From: Theocolax elegans
Lineage: Eukaryota; Arthropoda; Insecta; Hymenoptera; Cerocephalidae
Length of the DNA: 64,000 nucleotides
Direction: 5' to 3'
Assembly (NCBI GenBank): GCA_026168455.1
Contig: CM047429.1
Location: forward strand, 1,911,370 to 1,975,369
Position 1 is the stretch's first letter. Every line of letters begins with the position of its first letter. Positions 9,418 through 20,012 of this stretch are shown here, in pieces. The notes beneath the pieces are model-generated. The model worked only from the letters and a program-made list of their open reading frames with translations, did no database searches and was not told the origin of the DNA. The translations under genes and the position numbers were made by a program.

Positions 9418-10533
9418 TTGCCTATGTCAAGGCAAACACCAACCTCGCAGCGACCGCAGACCAGATCGCAGCAGCCTACACTACTTCTGGGAGTAGAAAA
9501 ACACCCAGTGGCGCCCAAGAATAAACGGACAACTGCCGTCCGCACTGATTTGCAGACCCCGGACTTGAAACCAACAGCTGCCTCCACTTCACAGGACACG
9601 CCGTCTACCACAGCCCCCATACCGAGGGACGAGTCTACGACACACCGTCAAGAGCCAATCACCGCTGCTCTACCTGTCGTTGCTGTTCCCGTATACCCTA
9701 CGGAAGTACCCGGAATCGACATGGCCGATCCTCCAGCGAACGGAGCAAATGCAGCCGTACCTCCTGCGTTTGCAGACTGGAGTGCTCTCCTACAGGCACT
9801 GACTGCTACACGACCACCCGTTCCAGAGTTTAGAGGACTTGCCCACGAAGACCCACCACGTTTCCTGCAGCGGATCGAGGAATATGCGAGAGCCAATCGT
9901 ATTCCCGAGGAGCAAAGAACGCGGACGGCCGAGAGCGGTCTCAAAGGAGAAGCCGAGAGATGGTGGCAATGTTATCGAGACCTGGACTTCGAGTGGCAGC
10001 AGTTCCGTGACCTCTTTCTGACCCGGTTCGACAACTCCACAGTGAAGAGCACCCTTATGGCATCTCTTTACTCCAAACACCAGGGAGACAAGGAAATGGT
10101 CGGCACCTTTCTGCGCGAGAAATATCTCCTGTTCCAGCGGATTCAACCCGATGTGCCCGAAGCTGTGCGGGTCCAAGCCATGCTCGAGCTCCTGCGACCA
10201 GCTTTAAAGAAAGTTCTCCGGCCCGCAGCCATAAACACGTTCGCAGACTTATTGAGTAAGGCAGTGGCATCCGAGCAAGACGAAGCCGAGGAGGAGGCCA
10301 GTCGACGGAAGGCTGGAAATTCGGACGAGAGGAAGGCACACAAGTCAACCAACCGTTCCCCTAGGACATCAGGGCTTCCCCAGTGTTGGTACTGCCCCGA
10401 ACGACATCTCCACCGAGACTGCCCGGTGTATGCCCGTCGACAGAAACCACGGGAAACGGTGGTTTCGGAAAACTGGAGACAGGCGACGGAAAGGCCGGCA
10501 ACCGACGCCAATCCTGCAGCAAGCCGGAAATAA
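9418..10533 (+). CDS. gag: Gag protein of the second Gypsy element
   Basis: Structural protein forming the virus-like particle. A proline/threonine-rich N-terminal third is followed by a retrotransposon Gag domain (about residues 135-280; landmarks FRGLAHEDPPRFLQ and GEAERWWQCYRD). A charged linker and one zinc knuckle (CWYCPERHLHRDC, about residue 323) follow, the knuckle being CX2CX3HX4C, one residue short of the usual spacing. The start is uncertain: a coding-like stretch in another phase lies at about 9360-9520, so the N-terminus may have been frameshifted. Pol overlaps its 3' end in the -1 phase, typical of Gypsy elements, but I saw no in-phase classical slippery heptamer. Confidence 0.85.
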   Translation: MPMSRQTPTSQRPQTRSQQPTLLLGVEKHPVAPKNKRTTAVRTDLQTPDLKPTAASTSQDTPSTTAPIPRDESTTHRQEPITAALPVVAVPVYPTEVPGIDMADPPANGANAAVPPAFADWSALLQALTATRPPVPEFRGLAHEDPPRFLQRIEEYARANRIPEEQRTRTAESGLKGEAERWWQCYRDLDFEWQQFRDLFLTRFDNSTVKSTLMASLYSKHQGDKEMVGTFLREKYLLFQRIQPDVPEAVRVQAMLELLRPALKKVLRPAAINTFADLLSKAVASEQDEAEEEASRRKAGNSDERKAHKSTNRSPRTSGLPQCWYCPERHLHRDCPVYARRQKPRETVVSENWRQATERPATDANPAASRK

Positions 10534-13427
10534 ATAATATTTTTTCACATGCGACGGCTCAACCAACTATCCGTGTCGTACTCAACGGGAAAGAAGTCCT
10601 CGCCCTGGTTGATCCTGGATCTACAGCCAACCTCGTCAGCGGATCACACCTGCTGGATTCTCAACAAGTGACCAACAATCCCGTCACTTTCCATTTGGCA
10701 GCGGAGGGAAACCATCTCCAGGCATTCGGACAGACGGACCTCACAATCTCCGTCATGGATAGAGAGTTCCGATTATCCGCACACGTCTCCTCGGAACTGC
10801 GCCATCCACTGATCCTGGGATTACCCTGGTTAATTTCCGAGAAGGGTATTCTGGATTTTACTCGGCACGTGTTGTACCTCGGAAGCCGTACACGAGTGAC
10901 GATACCATTAGTTAATCGTCCGCACACGAAGGAGAGAGACATACCTCTACCTTGGACAAAGGTCGTTCATGGTCTACAGGGAGAGGAAGCAGAACGATTG
11001 CACCAGGTCCTGAAAGAACACAGCGGCGTGTTCTCTCATCCAGGGGGTCGCCTCGCCCAAACCAACAGTGCCGTCCATGAAATACGCCTCACTTCGACCC
11101 AGACTTTCCGTCTACCTCCATACCGCTGCTCAAAGGAGAAGCTGCAAATCATCGAGGAGCAAACTCAGGAGATGCTGGCAGAAGGAATAATAGAACCGAC
11201 CTGTTCGCCTTACTGCTCTCCAATTGTGTTGGCGAAAAAGAAGGATGGTAAACCCCGGTTCTGCGTGGACTATCGTCGACTGAACGATATCACCGAAGAC
11301 TCCGCACAGCCTATCCCGAGGATATCCGACGCTTTGAAGGACTTAGGACAAGCTCAGATATTCTCCTCGCTCGATCTAAAGAGTGGATATTGGCAAATAC
11401 CTATGGCAACGGATTCCAAGAAGTACACCGCCTTCACGACGCCTTCCGGAGGATGTTACCAGTTTCGAGTCATGCCGTTCGGATTAAAGGGGGCTCCCGG
11501 TACTTTCCAACGAACGATGAGCCAACAGGTGCTGACTGGCTACATTGGAAAATTCTGCGTCGTCTACCTGGACGATATTATCATCTTTTCCCGCGATCTC
11601 GAGGAACATTTATTGCACTTGGCGATGATCCTTGAGAGGCTCCACTTGCACGGACTTACAGTGACGCTCGAGAAATGTCATTTTGCCGTGACCAACCTCA
11701 AATATTTGGGACACATCGTGACAGTCGAGGGAAACAAAGCCAACCCCTCCAACATACAGGACATCCTTAAGTTTCCGGTACCAATCACCAGGAAGAAGCT
11801 CCAATCCTTCTTGGGAACCTGTGCCTGGCTACATGAGTACGTACCTGGATACGCGGAGCTAACAGCACCTCTCACGGACTTAACAAGTAAAAAGTCTCCC
11901 TTTCGATGGTCATCGGAAGCTCAAGCCGCATTCGACAGAGTCAAGCAGGCTTTCCGGCAACCTCTGGCTTTATCCCGGCCACACCCAGACTGGCCGTATT
12001 ACCTCCAGACGGATGCGAGTGCTAGAGGGATGGGTGCCGTACTTTACCAACTGAGACCAAACGGAGAACGACACATTATCAGCTACGCTAGCGCCAAGTT
12101 TTCTCCTACCGAATCACGATATCATAGCAACGAGCAGGAGTGCCTAGCTATGGTTTGGGCTGTGAAGAAGTACCGACACCTGCTCGAGGACAAAGCTTTC
12201 ACACTAAGGACAGACAACAAGGGTCTCATCTGGTTGCAACGCTTCAAAGACACCCGAGACAAACTTCGGAGATGGGCATTACTACTCCAGGAGTACAATC
12301 CTACCATCGAGCACTGTCCAGGGAAAGAAAACCAGCTGGCTGACTTCCTGTCCAGAAACCCGGAGGGCGAACATGGCCTTCTCGACGACGAAGAACGGCT
12401 CTTGCCTCCTGAACCAGCCATCTACGAAGGTCCAGGAGATCACGCCATTTGCTCCATCAGTGAACAACTGATGCCCCTGTCCGACCTAATCGTTGCCGCC
12501 CAACAGAAGGATCCCGTCTGCAACGAGATAGTCTCACGACTCACCGAAGAACCAACTCCAACGGATTTGCACTGTCTCCATAATGGCATCCTCTGGCATC
12601 GCGAAACTCCTAAGGAGTCCTGGAGGATATCTGTCCCGCTGAGCATCACGCCGCGGATTCTCCACGAGTACCACGACTCAAAATCCGCCGGACATCCAGG
12701 CGTTGACGAGACACTCCGCTGCATCAAAACGACCTACAGTTGGCCCGAGATGCGAAAGGATGTGCGCGACCATGTACGGAGATGTTTGCTGTGCAACACC
12801 TGCAAGAGCTCAGGGCCGAGAACACCGAAAACGCTCCGTCCACACCAGCCTTCCCAACCATGGGAAACCATTGCGGTTGACCTCATGGGGCCGTATCCAA
12901 TCACCAGTAGGAGAAAGCGGTTTATCCTGGTGGTCACCGACCTATTCTCTCGATGGGTAGAGGCTTTTCCGCTCGGATCATCCGAAGCTCCTCGGATAAT
13001 AAAATTATTAGAAGAGGAAGTTTTTGCACGCTGGGGTTATCCAAGGGCCATCCTCTCCGACCAGGGTCGCCAGTTCATCAGTCACCCTTGGAAGCGCGCC
13101 TGCGAGTCTTGGCAAGCCGAGCACTGGACTACAGCCATTTATCACCCTCAGGCAAATCCAACTGAACGTCGAAACCAGGAGATCAAGAAGGGACTTCGAC
13201 TCCATCTCCAGGGATTACCTCACAAGGAATGGGATCACGAGCTTCCTAAGGTTTTATTCCAGATGCGAACTCGACGGAATGCAGCCACGGGATGTAGCCC
13301 ATCCTACCTTCTTCTCGGACGCGACCTTCCACGACCAGGGGTTTGGAAACTCGAGCCCCCCATGCCTGTGTCCCCGGCGACACAAGAACGTGTGGAAACC
13401 TCCCAAACTCACCAACGAGTTTACTAG
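10383..13427 (+). CDS. pol: Pol polyprotein of the second Gypsy element, ended by an in-frame amber codon
   Basis: Carries protease, reverse transcriptase, RNase H and integrase. It overlaps the end of gag, so the first roughly 50 codons are probably reached only by frameshifting. Protease motif LVDPGSTANLV (catalytic Asp at 10611-10613); RT with YLDD at 11565-11576; RNase H TDASARGMGAVL; integrase HHCC finger (CLLCNTC) and catalytic Asp 12879, Asp 13059, Glu 13164 (nucleotide positions), the last two with 34 residues between. The frame stops at TAG 13425-13427, yet the same phase continues as coding sequence to 14063. This looks like one recent nonsense change within the integrase C-terminal region, so the copy is probably defective. 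Confidence 0.9.
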   Translation: MLVLPRTTSPPRLPGVCPSTETTGNGGFGKLETGDGKAGNRRQSCSKPEINNIFSHATAQPTIRVVLNGKEVLALVDPGSTANLVSGSHLLDSQQVTNNPVTFHLAAEGNHLQAFGQTDLTISVMDREFRLSAHVSSELRHPLILGLPWLISEKGILDFTRHVLYLGSRTRVTIPLVNRPHTKERDIPLPWTKVVHGLQGEEAERLHQVLKEHSGVFSHPGGRLAQTNSAVHEIRLTSTQTFRLPPYRCSKEKLQIIEEQTQEMLAEGIIEPTCSPYCSPIVLAKKKDGKPRFCVDYRRLNDITEDSAQPIPRISDALKDLGQAQIFSSLDLKSGYWQIPMATDSKKYTAFTTPSGGCYQFRVMPFGLKGAPGTFQRTMSQQVLTGYIGKFCVVYLDDIIIFSRDLEEHLLHLAMILERLHLHGLTVTLEKCHFAVTNLKYLGHIVTVEGNKANPSNIQDILKFPVPITRKKLQSFLGTCAWLHEYVPGYAELTAPLTDLTSKKSPFRWSSEAQAAFDRVKQAFRQPLALSRPHPDWPYYLQTDASARGMGAVLYQLRPNGERHIISYASAKFSPTESRYHSNEQECLAMVWAVKKYRHLLEDKAFTLRTDNKGLIWLQRFKDTRDKLRRWALLLQEYNPTIEHCPGKENQLADFLSRNPEGEHGLLDDEERLLPPEPAIYEGPGDHAICSISEQLMPLSDLIVAAQQKDPVCNEIVSRLTEEPTPTDLHCLHNGILWHRETPKESWRISVPLSITPRILHEYHDSKSAGHPGVDETLRCIKTTYSWPEMRKDVRDHVRRCLLCNTCKSSGPRTPKTLRPHQPSQPWETIAVDLMGPYPITSRRKRFILVVTDLFSRWVEAFPLGSSEAPRIIKLLEEEVFARWGYPRAILSDQGRQFISHPWKRACESWQAEHWTTAIYHPQANPTERRNQEIKKGLRLHLQGLPHKEWDHELPKVLFQMRTRRNAATGCSPSYLLLGRDLPRPGVWKLEPPMPVSPATQERVETSQTHQRVY

Positions 13428-14063
13428 CGGACGTACGCTCAGGAAGATATTACACAACCTGGCTATGACACCAACGACTTGGTGTATCTCCGCAGTCATC
13501 CACTGTCCAAAGCCAGTGAGGGTTTCCATGCAGGTTTTCACTCTCCGTGGGAAGGACCATTCCCCATTATAACACGAGTGCAACACGAGGTCTACCTAGT
13601 CAACCGGGACAATCAACCAACCAAGGTTCATATCAAGGACATGAAGCCAGCAGCCTCCCACGCGATTGTCAGCCCAATCCCCGTTCGGACGACAAGCCGA
13701 ACCACGGAGATCAGCAACTCTCCTGACAAAACTGGCCCTTACGCCAGTCCAAAGGGCACCAGCGACGCCAAACCAAGCAACAGCGAACACGCCGTTCCAC
13801 CCATTGAACCTCAACGGGCAGCTCCCATGTCTCCGACACCACTCGGCACCTCCGATCCCTCAGACCAACACTCAGCTTCTCCGACAGAGACGCAAATCAA
13901 ACCTCACACACATCGATCGTCCGACGACATCAATGATTCAGCCAGTCAGCCAGACCGCTACTCTTCGACACATCAGTATTACCTGCGAAAAAGGAAAAGT
14001 GACAGTGTCGCAAAACCTGTGCGAAAATACAGGAGAAAATTTAAAGACAATTCAAAGCGTTAG
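13428..14063 (+). pseudogene. Integrase C-terminus of the second Gypsy element, after the amber stop
   Basis: Same reading phase as the upstream pol. It continues with TYAQEDITQPGYDTNDLVYL and a GPY/F-like module (SPWEGPFPIITRVQHEVYLV, ending HIKDMKP), then a low-complexity Ser/Pro/Thr tail and a basic end (RKYRRKFKDNSKR). An ATG at 13479 could start a shorter product, but continuity with upstream pol is the better reading. No AT-hooks, unlike the first Gypsy element. Confidence 0.8.
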
Positions 14064-14330
14064 ATTTAAGATTTTAGGTTAGATAGGAATAAATATATAT
14101 TGTATTAGATTAGGATTTAGTTTTCTGCGAAATAATTTGTAAAATATTGTAAATATTATAAGTTTAATAACCAGGATTAAAAATGCATAATAAACATTTT
14201 TTATATTGATAACTATAAAGTATAATGTATATATATATATATTATGTACAAAAAATAAATTTGTAAGAAGAATTAAAAAAAAAAAAATTATTCTAATAAT
14301 AATTGTTTATTTATTTAAAACATTTAACCC
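14064..14330. other. AT-rich tail after the second Gypsy element
   Basis: Contains several AATAAA-like motifs and an A-run (about 14276-14287). I expected a 3' LTR here but see no repeat of 8222-9329, so the 3' end of the element is probably lost. Confidence 0.5.
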
Positions 14331-14498
14331 AGGCTTGACCCCTTAATATGTATTATTTGTGACACAAGCCTTCTATGCCAATTCTTTTCAGTGTCTATTA
14401 TTTTGATGTTATTGAAGTCAAAGGCATGATTATATGTGAACATATGATTATATATCACATAGTGCGAATCTGGCTTATTTAAATTAGCTTGATGTTCC

Positions 14499-14687
14499 TT
14501 AATGCGACACTAACTGTCTTTTTGTTTCTCCTACGTAACTAGCATCACAGTCTTTACAATTTATTTTATACACTACATTTGTTTTTGTCGCTTTCTCTGT
14601 AACATCTTTACCCCTAGCAATAACATTATCAAGTTTGACTTTTAAAGTCAAGTAAAGTTTTGACTTGACGATGCCTACCCATGGCAT
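14499..14687 (-). pseudogene. GIY-YIG endonuclease domain of the Penelope-like element
   Basis: The minus-strand product contains NVVYKINCKDCDASYVGET, matching the GIY-YIG core of Penelope-like endonucleases, including the Cys-X2-Cys insertion (CKDC) typical of that group. It would nick target DNA to prime reverse transcription. Only the first half of the domain is in frame, and it is detached from the RT. Confidence 0.8.
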
Positions 14688-14715
14688 ATTGTAATTGCGA
14701 ACGGCGATTTTGCAC

Positions 14716-14750
14716 CTGAAGATGTCTGCAAATCAAGCAGACGAAACGTC
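14716..14750 (+). ncRNA. Hammerhead-ribozyme-like motif
   Basis: CTGAAGA (14716-14722), a perfect 6-bp stem (GTCTGC/GCAGAC, 14724-14729 with 14737-14742), then GAAAC (14743-14747) and GTC. This follows the CUGANGA - stem II - GAAA core of hammerhead ribozymes, known from Penelope-like elements. There is one extra base between the core and stem II, so activity is uncertain. It lies on the strand opposite the element's coding blocks. Confidence 0.45.
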
Positions 14751-14924
14751 GTGCATGGATTAAATAATGTTAATTATTTAATGTACCTGACCCTCAACAT
14801 CGACTACTTCAAACAATACAACAATGGAGGGTGACAATTATCAAAATTATCAAGTTTATTGCAAATTTTCGGTATTACTTTAATAGCCCTTTCTTTCATA
14901 GCACCTGATACTTTTTCATAAAAT

Positions 14925-15803
14925 TTAGGTACAAACGGAATATTCAAACTTATTAAGTTGTACATTATTATGCCCATATTTAGTTTTTTCCAGTCTTTTT
15001 CGAACATTGTGGTTAATAAAATTCTTTGGATAACAATTGCTTCCTAGAAATTCTTTTACCAGTCGAGTATTAATTTTATGAAATTTCTCATGCGCCAATA
15101 AAATTGCTTTGTCCACCAATGTATAGATCATTGCTCGCTTGTGTTGAATTGTATGACAAGAATTAAAATTTAAAAACCGTGCCGAAAAAGTTTCTTTCCT
15201 ATACCAATTTGTGATTATTTGTAAACCGTTGTTCCTGATTAATGTTATTTCTAAAAAGTTTATATAACCATTGTTTTCTTTTTCATGACTGAACAGTAAT
15301 TTACTATGATAACTGTTAAAAATATCTAACACGTATAGTAATTTATCATCCGGTATACACATAATTGTATCGTCCACATATCTATAATAGAATGGTAGAA
15401 CAAAATCTAATTTATTCAGCCATTCTTGCTCTAAATCCGTTATGACTATGTTCGCAAAAATCGGGCTGATCGGACTTCCCATAGGACTTCCATGTAATTG
15501 TTGGAAGTATTTTCCATCCCATTGAAAAAATGTGTTTCGTAGAAGAAATTTAATTACATCTGTTAACTCATATAAAGAAACATTATGTTTTTTACTTATC
15601 AAATGATATCTTTTTTCTATATTTTCTAGAACTAAATCCTCTGGTACATTGGTAAACAAAGAAACTACGTCTAGTGAAATCATCATATAATTAGCCAGAA
15701 TGTCACAGTTGTTAAATCTTTTAATGAATTCTATACTATTTTTTATATATGATTTTGGTTTATTTATACTATTTGATATAATTTTTTCTACTACTTTGGC
15801 CAA
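14925..15803 (-). pseudogene. Reverse transcriptase of the Penelope-like element
   Basis: RT palm landmarks are in order: MISLDVVSLFTNVP, HGSPMGSPISPIFAN and the catalytic YVDD (plus 15369-15380), then FLEITLIR. This is the Penelope/telomerase-like RT family. The 292-codon frame is intact over the palm and part of the thumb but is disconnected from the N-terminal and endonuclease blocks by stops. Confidence 0.88.
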
Positions 15804-16068
15804 TTTATATGTGAGGCTACCAATACAAGAAACGATGGGCCTTAATAGTACGTCTTTTTATGAATTTTTGGTAACCCATAAATCTATGGCAAATTTGTAT
15901 CAGTCTGAGTAATTTCGTTATTATGGTATGTTTTGTCTAATAATTCTAATTCGTTCCATTTTTTCATAATTGTCTGTGTGTCGTTTTGAAGTTTTTGAAG
16001 CGGATTTTGCTAATTTGACAATAAGTGTTTGCGTCAGATATTAAAAAATCCATTTTATTTTTATACAC

Positions 16069-16806
16069 CTAAGTATCAATTGCAACTGTGACATTACCTT
16101 TGTCCACGAATGTGAAAAATACATAACTATTATTTCTTAAAAACTTTTTTGTATAACTCAGTCTCCACGCAAACAATCTATCTTCATATTTAATGTGTTC
16201 TGTTCTTTTAACACTATTTTCCATGCATTCTGTAATGTTTTTTCTGATAAAATTAATAGTTTCTTGTAAAAAGTCTTTACATTCAAACAATTGTTCCACA
16301 TTTTTTATGGTTTCAATTACTACGTGTTTGTCTACTTCATTACTACAACTATATTTTTGTCCTATCCTCACTATTTCCCTAACGTTATCTGGTATGCTAA
16401 TGTTTGTCAAATTCACAAACCATTTGTTATTATTAGTAAACCTATTTTGCTTTGAGTCACAATCGTTTGAATGGTCACTATGCTTACTATTTTTATTATT
16501 AATTTTACAAATATAGAGTTTATCAAATTTTTTCTTATGCTCAATATCTAATTTTCTTTTAATTATATTAATTCTCATATTTTGTCTTACTATGAACTCA
16601 TCTATGATATGTTTCGTTATTTTATTATCCAGTATATTTATAATATGTTTAATCTTCTTACTTATATATGAAATATGAATATTTATGTCAACAATTTCTA
16701 ATTTTAACATTTTATATTGTAAACTATTTATATTATTTCTTATCTTGTTATTTGCCGTGTGAGAAACAAAAGTAATATGTTCCAAATTATTTTTCATGTG
16801 TTTCAA
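16069..16806 (-). pseudogene. N-terminal region of the Penelope-like polyprotein
   Basis: A lysine/asparagine-rich product with two landmarks typical of the region upstream of Penelope RTs: WFVNLTNISIPDNVREIV and FFTFVDKGNVTVAID (the usual form is close to ADKGN). It ends about 265 bases before the RT block. The intervening DNA still codes in other phases, so one original frame has been broken by indels. Confidence 0.75.
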
Positions 16807-17016
16807 ACGTATCAGTAGTAAATCAAACCGTCTACATTTTAATAAAAAAATTCTCTAAGACTTAGCTTTAGACAATTTTTCTTTTAAATCTGCCAATTTT
16901 TTAAGCAATTACGTAGTGCTTCGTCCGTAGGTGTTAGTTGTGTGTGTATAAAAAGATGTTTGCTGTTCCTCATTGTTATGGGACATTCTTGATTGGAATA
17001 TGATTTTTCAATCCAG

Positions 17017-17053
17017 ATCCAGATAATTATGTATATAATTATCTGGATCTCTA
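17017..17053. repeat. Short perfect-stem palindrome
   Basis: AGATCCAGATAATTAT and its inverse ATAATTATCTGGATCT face each other across a few bases. It sits at the junction between the Penelope remnant and the minus-strand Gypsy remnant. Function unknown. Confidence 0.8.
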
Positions 17054-17059
17054 AATACT

Positions 17060-17562
17060 AGCTGTTCTTGGTTTCTTTTTCTCTTCTTGGTCAGACGCGT
17101 TAGCAGCTCAGCTATGGTAGCATAGTCGTGCATGAAGCGTCTGTACCAAGATGCCATAACGAGAAACCGTCACAGCTGCTTCAAATTCTTGGGAGCCGGA
17201 TATTCTTTAATCGGCTCCGTTTTAGCTGGGTCAGGTCGTATCCCGTCTCGGTTAACTCGCACACCCAAATATCTCACTTCGGGCTGGCAGAAGACACACT
17301 TCTCCCGGTTAACAGATAAACCGGCTTCTACCAAGCGAGTTAATACCTCTATCAACAGTTGCTTCTGTTCTTCAAACGTCTCAGAGACAATAATGATATC
17401 ATAGAGATATGCACAAGCAACCGGTTCGAGTTCTGGTCCAATCACCTGATCGATCATGCGCTGGAATGTCGCGCCAGCATTTGCCAATCTATACGGCATA
17501 CGAGTAAACTGGAACAAACCCATTCCAGGTACCGTAAAAGCCGTTATCGGGCGCGACTCCAC
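17060..17562 (-). pseudogene. Gypsy RT C-terminal half with a mutated catalytic motif
   Basis: Continues the RT after a frameshift near 17500-17560. The catalytic YLDD appears as YLYD (AYLYDIIIVSETFEE), so one metal-binding Asp is lost. After NLKQL near 17170 an in-frame stop interrupts the thumb, and coding similarity (MASWYRRFMHDYATIAE) continues to about 17060, where the element breaks off. Confidence 0.8.
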
Positions 17563-18508
17563 CTATCTGGTGGTACGCACAGTTCATGTCGAACGTGGAG
17601 ATGCATCGGGCTTTCTTGAGTTTGCGTAGGATATCCTGCATATATGGCAAAGGATATGCATCAGGTTTCGTCAAAGCGTTGACTTTCCTAAAATCGATGC
17701 AAAAACGCCTAGCATTCTCACCCTTCTTCGCCATCACCACGGGGCTGGACCAACCGCATTTCGAGGGTTCAATAACGCCAGTCTCGAGCATCTCGCGAAC
17801 TTGACGTTGCATTTCCTCTCGAATCTTATCAGAGACGGGGTAGTACCTCTGTTTGATCGGCCTGGCTGATCCGACGTCGATTATATGTTCGACATCGTAA
17901 GAACGGCCGATCTTTGGCAAGGTGGTGAACAACACTCGGTCTAGAAGTTCGCGCAATTGTGTGCGCTCTACTTCTGTTACGTCAGCGACACCTGCTGACG
18001 ATAATAAAGCATGGCCACTTTCCATACTTGCCACTTCCAGCTGTAGGACTTGATCCGTTCCCTTTAGGAATAAACGGTCGGAATCTGGGTCTAGGACGGC
18101 TCGGAATGCTCGGATAAAATTTACTCCGATGTAGCATTCAGCATCCAGGTTCGGCATGATCGCAACACGTATTTCTCGAGTCTCTTTACCGATGGTAAAT
18201 GGTATCATCACGTGACCACACAGTGGATGAGTACTACCATCAGCGAGCTTGGCATTGCCGGCTCGCGACTCGAGAAGCAACCTGCCTAGAGCAGTTGCTA
18301 ACTGCAAACCGCTCGGACCCATTACGGTTGTCGATGCACCTGGATCGAACAATGCACGGATCCGGAATCCACCTATGTTAACCTGACACCACCAGCGCGT
18401 CACGTCCTCAGGACGATAACTCCTTCGGCTAGTGCTCGATGTCACTAACTTTAGGACATCGCAGGTCTCCGGATCCATTCCGACTTCCTGGGATCTGCCA
18501 GGAATCAC
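17489..18508 (-). pseudogene. pol: Gypsy protease and RT N-terminal half
   Basis: 339 codons. A retropepsin-like segment has the active site LFDPGASTTVMG, followed by VAIMPNLDAECYIGVNF and the RT fingers/palm start (VIEPSKCGWSSPVVMAKK, FCIDFRKVN). It aligns over its length with the N-terminus of the element at 1-4635. The active site reads Asp-Pro-Gly rather than the common Asp-Ser/Thr-Gly. It is cut by a frameshift before the RT active site. Confidence 0.85.
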
Positions 18509-18614
18509 TCCTTCCTTTTCTGCTTAACTACAGCTGGACTATCTCGGTAATCGGGAGTCAAACCCTTGTCCTCCTTGGGGACTCCCTGTACTTTGGGGTA
18601 TGCGGTTGTCCTCT

Positions 18615-19388
18615 CTAACCGCTTCCCCGCGCGTTTTTTGCGCAGTCAGGGCAGGTCCTAACGGTGTACCCCAACTTACCACAAGTATGGCACTTGATCG
18701 GCTTGGGGAAGTCTTCTTTTCTCTTTATCTTCTTTCTTGAATCCGACGATTCCCCAAGCTTCGAGGATGAACCACTCGATGACCGTCGATCGGGACTTTT
18801 ACGTGTCTCCTTCCGCCTTCTTCTAAACCTAGGAGGAGACTTGTGTGTTTTCTTCCTAGGTGGCGTATCTTTATCCACCTTAACCCCAGCTGTCTGGCTA
18901 CTCGTTCGCATGGTCCTAAGGGTTTCTTCCAGGACTTTTGTGAGCCGTTCAATCGGATCTTCCCGACTCGACTCACTTACCTCCTTAGCCACGCTTGCTA
19001 CCTTGGGCTTGGCGGTCGGCCGCTTTTTGGACTTTGCCTTGTAAGCAAGTTCCGGCAGCATTAAATCTTCCTCTGCCGGAGGCTGTCGATATAACTTTTC
19101 CCGCTCGAGCGTTTGCTCAGCGTATATCGCCAGCTTCAATAAATCTTCAACCGATTTGGCTGCAGCTCTCTTAAACAACCGCTGAAGCTGAGGTACCATG
19201 TTACGGTAGAGATGGTCCAATTGCCTACGCTCGCTCGGGATCGGGTTGAGTTTTCGCATGATTGCGATTGAGCAGGTGATGTAATCTCTCACCGGCTCAT
19301 CCTCACCCTGTGTCCGAGCATTAGACTCCTCGATGAGCCTTTGTTGAAAGCTTTGGCTCATACCGTACCATTTCTTGGCAGATTTCAC
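18615..19388 (-). pseudogene. gag: Gypsy Gag, C-terminal part with defective zinc knuckle
   Basis: Gag domain end (WYGMSQSFQQRLIEE, DYITCSIAIMRKL), a lysine/serine-rich linker, then CHTCGKLGYTVRTC. A zinc knuckle needs CX2CX4HX4C; here Tyr stands where His is expected, so metal binding would fail. An in-frame stop and phase change at 19390-19400 separate it from the rest of gag. Confidence 0.75.
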
Positions 19389-19397
19389 AAAATCTTG

Positions 19398-20012
19398 CTA
19401 CGAGTGCCATTTATCCTTCTCATTCCGGTACCACGTAGCTGCGGTTCCAGTGAGAAGTTCGGACAAGGACGGCAACACCTCGTCCTCGCTGAGGTTGGCG
19501 AGAATCCTACAGTGTTCGACTCTCGCAAGGAAGGCATCGATACTCTGGCTTTTGTCGCCAGAGAATCGGACTCCCCACTTACGAACCACGGCACCAACAT
19601 CGCGCGGTGTCCCGCCCGATCTCGACGCTGATTGGCCGGACTCGTAAAAGTTCTTCAGATTAGCGTAAGGAGAGCTTGAACATGAAGACTGTCTCGGTAT
19701 TTGTGTGTCACATCTCCCCCAAGCTCCTCCAGCATGCATGAGGTGTTTTAGACCCCTCAGGCTATACCTGCACTTGATGTGGTCTGATATCCGTCTCGTC
19801 CAGAGTGTAACACGTATATGTGTTTTGTTTGTGTTGGAAGCTTGTGCACCGTTTGGCAAGTCCAACTTGCCGTTGGCGGTGTACATCTGTGCTTCCAGCT
19901 CCTTAACCCGTTCCGTCAAGGTGGATAATTTACTTATTTGCTCCGCTAACATTGAAGCAAAACCTTTGGTATCTCGAACTGAGCGCCAGTATCGGATACC
20001 AAAGTTATCCAT
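19398..20012 (-). pseudogene. gag: Gypsy Gag, middle part
   Basis: Contains VRFSGDKSQSIDAFLARVEH and LTGTAATWYRNEKDKW, the Gag-domain start shared with the fragment at 29.4 kb (RFTGESDDSIGLFITRVEE, MTGVASTWYRDYRDQW). Upstream is a heptad-like region (AEQISKLSTLTERVKELEAQ) likely to be a coiled coil. Phase changes at both ends. Confidence 0.75.

Larger units (their letters stand above)
14340..16850 (-). mobile_element. Penelope-like retroelement, broken
   Basis: Three minus-strand coding blocks in order give an N-terminal region (16806-16069), a reverse transcriptase (15803-14925) and a GIY-YIG endonuclease (14687-14499). This order and endonuclease are diagnostic of Penelope-like elements. 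The blocks are separated by stops and frame changes, so the copy is dead. A hammerhead-like motif lies between RT and endonuclease. It is much more AT-rich than the Gypsy elements beside it. Confidence 0.85.

Noticed and set aside
10451..10457. GGGAAAC as a -1 frameshift slippery site between gag and pol
   Set aside because: The heptamer is present, but the gag codon boundaries do not match the required X XXY YYZ phase.
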